DNA of 64,000 nucleotides, from contig CAWJNX010000001.1 of NCBI GenBank assembly GCA_963844395.1, forward strand, positions 248,001-312,000. Direction: 5' to 3'. Both the position numbers and the translations under genes were made by a program. Positions 29,298-36,516 of the stretch are shown here, one piece after another; the stretch's first letter is position 1, and each line of letters begins with the position of its first letter. The stretch comes from VRUE01 sp963844395. GTDB taxonomy: Bacteria > Actinomycetota > Thermoleophilia > Solirubrobacterales > 70-9. The notes beneath the pieces were generated by a model. It searched no databases. It saw only the letters and a program-made list of their open reading frames with translations, and was not told where the DNA came from.

Positions 29298-30230
29298 ATG
29301 ACGCCGAGCGGCAGAGTCGCGGTCTTCGGACCCAACCCGATGCTCTCGATCACGGTCGAGGCGCTGACCGCCGAGGGCGGCGACGACATCCACCTGCACG
29401 CCGCCGGCCAGGGTGTCTGGGTCGCCCGCATGGCGGCCGAGCTTGGTGCCGAGGCGGCACTCTGCGGCTTCATCGGAGGCGAGGCCGGGACGGTCCTGCG
29501 ACCGCTGCTGGAGCAGCTGCCGATCGAGCTGTCCCTGGTCGAGACCGCCGAGGCGAGCGGCTGCTATCTGCACGACCGGCGTAGCGGCGAGCGCGTGCCG
29601 CTTGCCCAGAGCGCAGCGATGCCGGCATCGCGGCACGAGATCGACGACCTCTTCTCGGTCGCCTGCGCGGCGGCGCTCGACGCCGACGTGCTCGCCATCT
29701 GCGGGCCATATCCCGATGCGGCGCTGCCGCTGGAGATCTACGGCAAACTGGTCGCCGACGTCGGGGCGAACGGGACGCCGAGCCTCGTCGACCTCTCCTC
29801 CCCCCGCCTCGACAGCGCCCTGGAGGGCAAGCCGGCGCTGGTCAAGATCAACGACTGGCAGCTCGCCTCCTTCATCTCAGGACCGGTCGACGGCGACACC
29901 AGGTTGCGGGCGGCGGCGGAGCGGCTGCTCGAGGCGGGCGCCGGGACCGCGATCGTCACCCGCGCCGAGGAGCCGGCTCTGGTCCTTCGCGGCGACGAAG
30001 CCTGGACCCTGACCCCGCCCCACTTCGAGCGCGGCGCCCGTGAGGGCTGCGGCGATGCGATGATGGGCGCGCTGACCGCCTGCATGGCGCAGGGACGCGA
30101 GTGGGAGGAGACGCTGCGAATCGGCGCTGCCGCGGGTGCCGCCAACTTCCTCCGCAACGGCCTCGGCAGCGCCGACCGGGCAACGGTCGAAAAGCTCGCC
30201 CGGCGGGTCGAGCTGCGGCCACTCCACTAG
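29298..30230 (+). CDS. PfkB-family sugar kinase (1-phosphofructokinase-like)
   Basis: Ribokinase-fold kinase, 310 aa, intact. N-terminal AVFGPNPMLSITVEALTAEG and the substrate-binding AAGQGVWVARMAAELGAEAA resemble FruK/LacC. The C-terminal signature is EGCGDAMMGALTACMA, where the usual GAGD anion hole reads GCGD and the catalytic Asp is kept. SLVDLSSPRLDSALEGKPAL and VKINDWQLASF match the phosphosugar-kinase middle. Substrate not determinable. It converges with the PHP phosphatase, with palindrome E between them. Confidence 0.82.
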   Translation: MTPSGRVAVFGPNPMLSITVEALTAEGGDDIHLHAAGQGVWVARMAAELGAEAALCGFIGGEAGTVLRPLLEQLPIELSLVETAEASGCYLHDRRSGERVPLAQSAAMPASRHEIDDLFSVACAAALDADVLAICGPYPDAALPLEIYGKLVADVGANGTPSLVDLSSPRLDSALEGKPALVKINDWQLASFISGPVDGDTRLRAAAERLLEAGAGTAIVTRAEEPALVLRGDEAWTLTPPHFERGAREGCGDAMMGALTACMAQGREWEETLRIGAAAGAANFLRNGLGSADRATVEKLARRVELRPLH

Positions 30231-30250
30231 GACGGTCTCCCGCTAGCCCG

Positions 30251-30289
30251 CTGGCGCCTTTGTATGTCTATTTCTGACAAAAGCGCCAG
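30251..30289. repeat. Palindromic element copy E (39 bp) between convergent genes
   Basis: Arms CTGGCGCCTTTGT (30251-30263) and ACAAAAGCGCCAG (30277-30289) pair fully apart from one G-U, around ATGTCTATTTCTG. It carries the clearest family core, ACAAAAG on one side and CTTTGT on the other. Located in the 67-bp gap between convergent genes, so it could act as a bidirectional transcript end. Confidence 0.72.
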
Positions 30290-30297
30290 AAGATCAC

Positions 30298-31029
30298 TCA
30301 GAGAACGGGGCTGAAGGGAACGTTCAGGTCGTCCCCAGCGACGATCGCTCGCGGAGCGGTCCCGGCCATCCACTCCAGGTGCGGTCGCATCGCGTCAACC
30401 TCAGCCAGCCTTTTGAAGGCCTCCGCGAGGTGGACGGGACGGCCGCCGTGCGAGGAGTGCGAGTCGCTGCTGAGCACGTGGACGAGGCCGGCCTCGGCCA
30501 GCGACCGCATGCCCGTCGCGGTCCGCTCGCGCAGGAAGAAGTCGGCCGTCGCCTGGATCAGGGCGCCGTCGCCGATCAGGCCGGCGATCCGATCGAACAT
30601 GTCGGCCGAGAGATGTCGCTCGGGGTGGGCAATCAGGGCCCGGTAACCGCGCTCGGCGAGGTGCGCGACGCAGCGCGCCAAGCCGTCGCCGAGCGGCCCG
30701 GGAGCCGGCTCCAGCAGCACCCAGCTGCCGCTGCCCAGCGCGACCTGCGCCAGCTCCTCGTCGCTGAGGCCCTCGACCGCGGTCGCGGCGACCTCGCCGC
30801 CCGTGAGGACCGTGACCGGGACATCCTCCTCACGTAGCCGCCGATTGATCGCCTCGACCCGGTCGGCAACCTCGTGGATGCGGACGTCGTGGTCGTGGCG
30901 GATGTGGGGCGTGGCGCAGATCGCCTCGATCCCATCGTTGGCCGCCTGCCGCGCCATGCCGGCGCTGTCGCGGATGTCGAGTGCCCCGTCGTCGACGCCG
31001 GGGAGGATGTGGCAGTGGAGGTCGATCAA
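30298..31029 (-). CDS. PHP-domain phosphatase (CpsB/CapC/YwqE family)
   Basis: Metal-dependent PHP phosphoesterase related to bacterial protein-tyrosine phosphatases that regulate polysaccharide synthesis. 243 aa, intact. Motif I MIDLHCHILPGVDDGA opens the protein; ICATPHIRHDHDVR, IAHPERH (near 135) and VLSSDSHSSHGGRP supply the remaining metal ligands. No polysaccharide operon lies beside it here, so the cellular partner is unknown. Confidence 0.85.
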   Translation of the reverse strand: MIDLHCHILPGVDDGALDIRDSAGMARQAANDGIEAICATPHIRHDHDVRIHEVADRVEAINRRLREEDVPVTVLTGGEVAATAVEGLSDEELAQVALGSGSWVLLEPAPGPLGDGLARCVAHLAERGYRALIAHPERHLSADMFDRIAGLIGDGALIQATADFFLRERTATGMRSLAEAGLVHVLSSDSHSSHGGRPVHLAEAFKRLAEVDAMRPHLEWMAGTAPRAIVAGDDLNVPFSPVL

Positions 31030-31139
31030 CGCGCAAAACCTCGTTCAGGGGCTGTCGCCTGAGGGCACGAGGCTACGATGACAGGCATGATCCAACACCT
31101 GCTTCGCCGGGCTAGCGAGGCGGAATGGCTTCAACTCGA

Positions 31140-31608
31140 ATGAACAAGAAGACGACCCGCAGAGGGAACTACGAGTCGGGCTCCGACTACGTGCTCGAGT
31201 ACGGCGAGCTCCGCTTCGCCTTCAACGAGGGGGACTTCGGCCAGCGCGTCGAGCAGGCCGCGGTGAAACTGGGCTTCGTCCAGCAGGGCCTCAGCCAAGC
31301 GAGAGCTCGACGATCTGCTCGACCTAGCCGTCAACGGCGAGATCTCCGAGCCCAGCTCCGAGCTCGGCGAGCACATCAACGAGAACTGGGACGAGCTGGT
31401 CGGCCCCTCCAACCGCAGCCTCGTCCACTGGCTGCGCCGCCTCGTCTTCCGCGGCGCCTGGCTCGACCAGCGGGTGAAGGAGGGCGAGCTCGACGTCGTC
31501 TACGACGAGCACACCCAGACCTTCGGCTACGTCCAGCCCGAGCGCAGCAACGAGCTGATCGAGCTCTCCCGCGAGCCCTCCTGGCGCCGCATCGCCTACC
31601 GGCGCTGA
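31140..31608 (+). CDS. Hypothetical protein (frameshifted), coupled to an 18-codon leader frame
   Basis: Unrecognised ~155-aa protein. The ATG at 31140 (MNKKTTRRGNYESGSDYVLE) overlaps the TGA of an 18-codon frame starting at 31087 (MIQHLLRRASEAEWLQLE), suggesting coupled translation; an ATG at 31125 is the alternative. A one-base change near 31305 joins KRELDDLLDLAVNGEISEPS to the later text HWLRRLVFRGAWLDQRVKEG and TFGYVQPERSNELIELSREP. Charged, soluble, no membrane helix. The 3' end overlaps the convergent small gene by 13 bp. Confidence 0.6.
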
Positions 31609-31847
31609 GCGCCTGCCGCGCGCACCTCGTCGGGCTGAATTACCTGCTCGCTGCCATCCGGGTAAATAACCACGATCGGCTTGTCCTCGAGGAGGCGTCG
31701 ATTCATGGCCCTGTCGAAGCCAGGCATGTCCGCAGGCACGAAGACCGAGTCGTTAGGGACATCGATCTCGTCAGCGAGCAGCAACTCGGTCACGCGATCG
31801 AAAGCCAGTTCAGTCGCCGGCGTGTTCTTCCCCGCTATGGCTCCCAT
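31596..31847 (-). CDS. Small hypothetical protein downstream of DUF7718-like gene
   Basis: About 83 aa (MGAIAGKNTPATELAFDRVT). The text FVPADMPGFDRAMNRRLLED and DKPIVVIYPDGSEQVIQPDE suggests a small alpha/beta protein. The ATG lies inside the end of the upstream small gene (11-bp overlap); a TTG at 31868 is possible. The overlapping two-gene arrangement resembles toxin-antitoxin pairs, but no known toxin or antitoxin motif is seen. Confidence 0.6.
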   Translation of the reverse strand: MGAIAGKNTPATELAFDRVTELLLADEIDVPNDSVFVPADMPGFDRAMNRRLLEDKPIVVIYPDGSEQVIQPDEVRAAGAQRR

Positions 31848-32167
31848 CGGTCCACCATCCCTTCCCAATTTGCCTTGATCTCGTCGATCGCCGCAGGTAG
31901 GTCGAGTCTAGCGTCACCTTTTGTCGGCAACGCTTCGGCGGCGAGCTTTTCGCCACGCCGGATCCGATGCCTCTCCGGATCTCCATGCGCATTGTCATAC
32001 ACGCAGACTGCGCAAACTCGGTCTTCGACTTTGACACAGAGAACCGCCGCCCAATCCAAACCCTTCTCCTCGTCGCGCCGCATGCGCACGGCGATCCATG
32101 CATCACGCATCCCGATCCAGGCGTCCTCGGCAATTTCGATCTCGAATCGCTTCTCCTCGTTCCCCAC
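31835..32167 (-). CDS. Small protein resembling DUF7718
   Basis: 110 aa from a GTG (GNEEKRFEIEIAEDAWIGMR). The central strand pair ends CVYDNAHGDPERHRIRRGEK, followed by a helix LDLPAAIDEIKANWEGMVDR. I associate the VYDNAHG...HRH pattern with a small uncharacterised family (DUF7718), with modest certainty. It overlaps the next small gene. A GGGGGAGAGTTTT stretch lies ~24-36 bp before its start and recurs upstream of the response regulator at 28830. Confidence 0.55.
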   Translation of the reverse strand: MGNEEKRFEIEIAEDAWIGMRDAWIAVRMRRDEEKGLDWAAVLCVKVEDRVCAVCVYDNAHGDPERHRIRRGEKLAAEALPTKGDARLDLPAAIDEIKANWEGMVDRWEP

Positions 32168-32242
32168 CGAGGGACAAGGAAGCTGGAGCTAAAACTCTCC
32201 CCCCGCGTGGGATTAGAGGCTCGCTACTAGCGAGAGCTAGAG

Positions 32243-33118
32243 CTAACTCGTCCGCTCGACTGCGGCGACCACGGTGAGGGTGCCGTTGCCAGTGGTCGCT
32301 TCGCGACCTGCGTCGAAGAGCTGCTTGGCGCCCTCGGTGTCGCCGTAGCTCTCGGCGAAGCGACTCAGCGAATCGACCAGGACGATCACGTCCTCGCCGC
32401 TGCCGGCGCGGCGGGCCGCTTGGGCGAGGGCGTCGTCGGCGTGGCGGGCCTGGCCCGCGGCGACGATCTCGGCCTGCGGCGCCTCGCGCCGCCAATCGGC
32501 CAGCTCCTCGGGTGTGGGGTCGATCAGCAGAGCGATCGGGTCGGGGCCGCTGGAGGCCCCGGCAAGCTCGGCGGCCAGACCGCGCAGCAGCGCAGTGCAG
32601 CCCTGGCGGCTCTCGGCGTAGACAATCGCCTGCCGTCCGGCGACGGCGGGCAGCAGCAGATCCTGGACCCGCAAGGACTTGGAGCCGCGCCGGCCCCAGC
32701 GGCGGCGCCGTTTGCGTTTCGGGCGGCCACTCGGCGGTGGCGTCGTCGCCGAGGGCGTCGTCGCCGGAGTGATCGAAGGCTCTGGTTTCGCCTCGGGGGC
32801 TCGATTCGGCTCACGGCCCCCCGGGCGCTGCTCCCGCGGTTTGTCCTCGCGCGGCGCACGCGCGATTTCCGCTCGTCGGCCCCCGCGCGGTCTCTGCGCT
32901 GGCGACCACCGCGCGGTTTCTCCTCGCGGCTCGCCCCGTCGGGCGCCGCTGCGACTCGCCGCGACGCTCGGGTTTCGGCTTGGCCCGGCCACCGGCCCGC
33001 CGGCAAGCTTCTCGATCAGCTCGGCACGCGGCAGCATCCGGTAGCGCTCCACGCCGGCCTCGGCGGCGAGCGAGTGCAGCTCGCCCAGGTGCTTCGACTC
33101 CAGTTCGGTCTTGTTCAC
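32243..33118 (-). CDS. Rho-like protein with Rho-N domain and degenerate ATPase
   Basis: 291 aa from a GTG (NKTELESKHLGELHSLAAEA), a SAP-like Rho-N helix bundle ending in LPRAELIEKLAGG. A long Arg/Pro/Glu-rich linker follows, and then a region parallel to the Rho ATPase core. There is no CSD RNA-binding domain. The Walker A position reads ESRQGCTALLRG (the Lys is missing), while the B-strand region is kept as DVIVLVDSLSRFAESYGD, followed by AKQLFDAGREATTGNGTLTV, like Rho's FGAAR..GGSLTI. It looks like a non-hydrolysing paralogue of Rho. Intact reading frame; 14 bp downstream of tal. Confidence 0.72.
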   Translation of the reverse strand: MNKTELESKHLGELHSLAAEAGVERYRMLPRAELIEKLAGGPVAGPSRNPSVAASRSGARRGEPRGETARWSPAQRPRGGRRAEIARAPREDKPREQRPGGREPNRAPEAKPEPSITPATTPSATTPPPSGRPKRKRRRRWGRRGSKSLRVQDLLLPAVAGRQAIVYAESRQGCTALLRGLAAELAGASSGPDPIALLIDPTPEELADWRREAPQAEIVAAGQARHADDALAQAARRAGSGEDVIVLVDSLSRFAESYGDTEGAKQLFDAGREATTGNGTLTVVAAVERTS

Positions 33119-33132
33119 GGGCGGCAGGCTAT

Positions 33133-33828
33133 TCAACCGGCGGTCGCGAGGCGCTTCCGCGTCAGCTCGCCCAGCCACTCGCCGAACTCCGGGCGGCTCT
33201 TCCAGTCGGCCCGGAACTTCGCCGCGCCCGCCTCGGTCAGCGGGTGGTTCAGCATCTGGCGCAGCACCTTGGCCGGGATCGTCGCGATCTCGCAGCCGAG
33301 CCTTGCCGCGGTGACGACGTGCTCGGGGTGGCGGATCGAGGCGGCGATGATCTCCGCGGTCATGCCCCCGGCCCGCAGCGAGTCGGCAATCTCCTCGACC
33401 ACAGCGGTCGAGTCGACCGAGATGTCGTCGAGCCGGCCCATGAAGCAGGAGACATAGGTGGCGCCGGCCGAGGCGGCCAGCAGCGCCTGGGTCGGCGAGA
33501 AGACGAGGGTCATGTTGACCGGGATGCCTTCGCCGGTCAGCACGCTGGTCGCCTCGAGGCCCTGCTCGTTGAAGGGAACCTTGACGACGATGTGCTCGTG
33601 CAGCTCGCGCAGCGCCCGGCCCTCGTCGAGCATGGCGCCGACGTCCTGCGAGACGACCTCGGCGGAGGTCGGTCCGCCGACCAGCTCGCAGATCCGCTTG
33701 ATGCTCTCGCCGGGGTCGCCCTCCTCCTTGGCGAGCAGCGAGGGATTCGTGGTGGCGCCCGCGAGGACGCCCCAGGCGGCGATCTCCTCGACCTCGGCGA
33801 CGTTTCCGGTATCGATGAAAAGTCTCAT
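33133..33828 (-). CDS. Transaldolase / fructose-6-phosphate aldolase family protein
   Basis: Short transaldolase (231 aa; TalC/FSA subfamily). MRLFIDTGNVAEVEEIAAWG, GATTNPSLLAKEEGDP, the Schiff-base lysine in HIVVKVPFNEQGLEATSVLT, then NMTLVFSPTQALLAASAGAT and YVSCFMGRLDD. Catalytic residues are in place. It starts 22 bp after glpD. In the raw sequence glpD reads straight into it, which is an artefact of a frame change in glpD. Confidence 0.9.
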   Translation of the reverse strand: MRLFIDTGNVAEVEEIAAWGVLAGATTNPSLLAKEEGDPGESIKRICELVGGPTSAEVVSQDVGAMLDEGRALRELHEHIVVKVPFNEQGLEATSVLTGEGIPVNMTLVFSPTQALLAASAGATYVSCFMGRLDDISVDSTAVVEEIADSLRAGGMTAEIIAASIRHPEHVVTAARLGCEIATIPAKVLRQMLNHPLTEAGAAKFRADWKSRPEFGEWLGELTRKRLATAG

Positions 33829-33850
33829 GGGGCCCAGGTTAGTGAAGGGG

Positions 33851-35541
33851 CTAGACGGTTGAAGCCGGATCCGCCGCGGCCGGGTCGACGCCGGCCTCCG
33901 CCGCCGCCGCCGGCCAGGCCTCCGCCTCGCGCTTGACCTGCCGCCGCGACCAGCCCAGCTCCCTGCCCATCGCCTCGGCGACCGGCCGGACGGCACCGGT
34001 GCGTCGCGCAGCTGCGGCGCGGCGAGGATGCCCAAGCGGGTGCGGCGCAGCAGCACGTCGGCGACGCTGCGGGCCTGCTCGAGCCGGGCCGCGACCGCCG
34101 CCTCGGCCACCAGGTCGGGACGGCCGGGGACGATCGGCGCGGCCATCTTCGGGTCCTTCCAGGCCAGGTCGAGGACCGCCCGCGTGGCGTGGCCGTAGCG
34201 GAAGGCGAGCTGGGCGATCGTCTCCTCCCCCACCCCCTCCGGCCCCTCCAGGTCCTCGCGCCGCGCCTCCATCCCGAGCGGGATCTCGGCGGTGTGGCAG
34301 GGCGCCTCGCGACCCTCGCGCTCGACCAGCCGGTCGACGGTCTGCTTCGCCATCCGCCGCCAGGTGGTCAGCTTGCCGCCGGTGATCGTCAGCATCCCCG
34401 ACGAGGTCTCGTACAGCTCCGCTTTGCGCGAGATGTCGACCGACTTCTTCGGGTCGCCGGTGGAGATCAGCGGCCGCACGCCGGCGTAGGCGCCGACCAG
34501 ATCCGAGCGCTGCACGGACGTGCCGAAGAAGGCGTTGACCGCCTCCAGCAGGTACTCGACGTCGTCGCCTCCCGGGCGCGGGTGGTCGATGTCGCCGTCG
34601 AAGTCGTTGTCGGTGGTGCCGACCAGGGTGCGGCCGTACCAGGGCAGGGCGAAGACCGCCCGGCCCTCGCCGGCCGGCACGACGCAGGCGGCGCTGCCGG
34701 TCGAGAGGTCGGCGCGGTCGAGCAGCAGGTGGGTGCCGCGGCTGGGCGCGATCCGCGGCACGTCCTCCTCCTCGACGACCTCGGCGCGGATTCGGTCGGC
34801 CCAGACGCCGGTCGCGTTGACGACGTGATCGGCCTCGACCTCGAAGCGCTCACCCGACTCGGCCTCGACGAAGGCGACGCCGGATGCTTTGCCGCCGTTG
34901 GTCCGCAGCTCGGTCACCTCGGCGCCGTTCAGCGTCACGGCACCGAAGCGGTGCGCCTCGCCGAGGATGGTGAGGACGAGCCGCACGTCGTCGGTCTGGC
35001 AGTCGTAGAAGAGGTAGGCGGCCTTCGGGTCGCGCGGCTCCAGCGAGGGGACCAGCTCCAGCAGCTCGTCGCGATCGACGATGCGGTGGCGGTCCGGCGA
35101 CCAGTAGAAGTCGGCGTCCTCTTCCTTCGAGGAGCGCATCTCGCGGCGGCTGCGGCCGACCCGCGTCGTCGCCATCACGTCGTACATGTTGAGCCCGATC
35201 CCGAGCAGGCGGTCACGCCGCTCCTCGGCGAAGGAGGGGACGAGGAACGGCGTCGGATAGACGAGGTGCGGCGCCAGCTGCACCATCAACTGGCGCTCCA
35301 GCAGCGCCTCGCGGACCAGTCCGAGGTCGAAGTTCTGCAGGTAGCGGAGGCCGCCGTGGACCATCTTCGAGGAGCGGCTGGAGGTGCCCGACGCGTAGTC
35401 GTCGCGCTCCAGCAGCGCCACCGAGTAGCCGCGCGAGGCGGCATCGAGGGCGACCCCGGCGCCGGTGATGCCGCCGCCGATCACGACCACCTCGAAGCGC
35501 TGCCCGGCGATCGCCTCCAGGGCCGCGGCGCGGGAGAGCAT
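33851..35541 (-). CDS. glpD: Glycerol-3-phosphate dehydrogenase
   Basis: FAD-linked membrane-associated oxidation of glycerol-3-phosphate to DHAP. The ATG at 35541 shares a base with the nitroreductase stop. VVVIGGGITGAGVALDAASR is the FAD motif (~residue 18); RSSKMVHGGLRYLQNFDLGL, ATGVWADRIR, APSRGTHLLLDR, GTTDNDFDGDIDHPRPG and ITGGKLTTWRRMA follow. A frame change near 34010 hides the C-terminal stop; the corrected end is ...DPASTV at 33851. ~563 aa, normal. Confidence 0.93.
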
Positions 35542-36051
35542 CAGCCGAGGAAGACGGTCGTCTGCTCGACGGGGGGACGCTCCGGGGGCTGCTTCTCCTG
35601 GCGGGGCCCACCGAGATGCAGCAGGGCGACGAAGCGCTCGTCGTCGGGGAGCCCGACGGCATCACGGCCCTCATCGGTGCGCAGAACGCCGGGCGTGCGC
35701 CAGTAGCCGGCCCAGCCGCGGCCGTGGGCGGCGAGCAGGACGATGTAGGAGGCGACGGCGGTGGCGTGCAGGTCCTCCTCGTCCTGGACCGGATCGCCGC
35801 CGAGCGCGCAGGAGACGACGATCAGGGTCGGGGCGCGGTCGAGCTTCGCCGCGCCCTCCGGCCCCGCCGCCCCCTTCAGCCGCACCAGTGCGTCCGGCCC
35901 GACGACGCGGAAGCGCCAGGGCGCGGTCAGGTTGTGGTTTGGCGCCCAGCGCGCCAGCTCCAGCAGCTCCTCGATCTCCTCGCGCGGCAAGCGGCTCGGA
36001 GCCGAAGGCCTTGTGGGTGCGACGCGTGCGGATCGCGGTCTCGAGGTCCAT
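35541..36051 (-). CDS. Nitroreductase family protein (frameshifted)
   Basis: FMN-dependent nitroreductase-fold enzyme, ~170 aa. It starts MDLETAIRTRRTHKAFGSEP, the family's arginine-rich FMN site; after a change near 35995, LPREEIEELLELARWAPNHN and LTAPWRFRVVGPDALVRLKG follow, then TAVASYIVLLAAHGRGWAGY and a WRTPG substrate loop. RTHKAF and APNHNLTAPW fit the family. The substrate is unknown. It overlaps glpD by one base and is divergent from the tRNA-like gene. Confidence 0.83.
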
Positions 36052-36138
36052 CGCTGCAACATAGCCCTCGATCCCGCTCCAAGTCTCAAGTCTCTGTGTC
36101 GGAAGAGTCATTTCTCTGTGAAATGAGTGTGAAATGGC

Positions 36139-36166
36139 TTGAAATGGCGGATTCGGCCGCTATGGT
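36139..36166 (+). promoter_or_regulatory. Promoter of the tRNA-Sec-like gene
   Basis: -35 TTGAAA (36139-36144), 16-bp spacer, -10 TATGGT (36161-36166). The mature tRNA-like 5' end begins 11 bp after the -10. Short GTGAAATG repeats precede it. Confidence 0.65.
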
Positions 36167-36176
36167 CGCTGCCGGC

Positions 36177-36265
36177 GGAGGGTGACGCCGTCAGGTGACG
36201 GCAAGTGTTTGACAACCACTGGTTCGGGCTAACTCCCGAATAGGGTTCGAGTCCCTCGCCCTCCG
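36177..36265 (+). tRNA. tRNA-Sec-like / allo-tRNA, apparent anticodon GAC
   Basis: A cloverleaf folds by eye: 8-bp acceptor stem GGAGGGTG/CGCCCTCC (36177-36184 with 36257-36264, one G-U) and discriminator G36265, CCA not encoded. D arm of 6 bp GCCGTC/GACGGC with only a 4-nt loop AGGT, a trait of tRNA-Sec. Anticodon arm AGTG/CACT with loop TTTGACAAC; after a T-C mismatch, the 7-nt loop TTGACAA puts GAC at 34-36. 6-bp variable arm TTCGGG/CCCGAA, and a 4-bp T stem AGGG/CCCT with loop TTCGAGT. The 8/4 acceptor/T layout fits tRNA-Sec relatives or allo-tRNAs, not ordinary tRNA-Val. The isotype is uncertain; no selA/selB is in the window. Confidence 0.7.
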
Positions 36266-36296
36266 CTGAAATCACCGGAGCGCGAGGGGCAGGTTG

Positions 36297-36420
36297 AGGT
36301 GCAAGTGTCACGCGGCCTGCGGAGGTAGTTGCCCCGCTTTACGACCTCCCCTCGTTTTCTCCCCAAGACTCGATCCGTAGTTGGTAGCCTTTTAAATCGG
36401 TTGTCAGGCACTTGCCACCT
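36297..36420 (+). ncRNA. Possible structured RNA downstream of the tRNA-like gene
   Basis: AGGTGCAAGTG (36297-36307) pairs with CACTTGCCACCT (36409-36420) through an 11-bp stem with one bulged C, closing ~100 nt of mixed sequence, followed within 20 bp by an intrinsic terminator. No reading frame there looks coding. The layout (closing stem, large interior, terminator) would suit a small RNA on the same transcript as the tRNA. I do not recognise a known RNA family. Confidence 0.4.
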
Positions 36421-36438
36421 AACGGCTTCACCCAGATT

Positions 36439-36457
36439 CGGCCCGCTTTGCGGGCCG
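36439..36457 (+). terminator. Rho-independent terminator
   Basis: CGGCCCGC/GCGGGCCG stem with TTT loop, followed by GTTTCATTTC. It ends the tRNA-like transcript and lies 60 bp before the end of the convergent ECF operon. Confidence 0.8.
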
Positions 36458-36516
36458 TTTCATTTCTAGGAGGCGGTTCCGCGGAACCGCCTCAGCGTGC
36501 GTGACGAGGCTGGGAG

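Noticed and set aside
33133..35541. One 802-codon frame covering glpD and transaldolase as a fusion protein
   Set aside because: A frame change near 34010 hides the glpD stop. In the corrected frame glpD ends at 33851, and transaldolase has its own ATG at 33828.
36177..36265. Ordinary tRNA-Ser with anticodon TGA
   Set aside because: TGA occurs only in a 9-nt loop register. The D arm (6 bp with 4-nt loop) and 8-bp acceptor do not fit tRNA-Ser.
36108..36411. Short minus-strand frames across the tRNA-like gene
   Set aside because: They are the reverse of a folded tRNA-like RNA and show typical false-ORF text; no start signal or family match.
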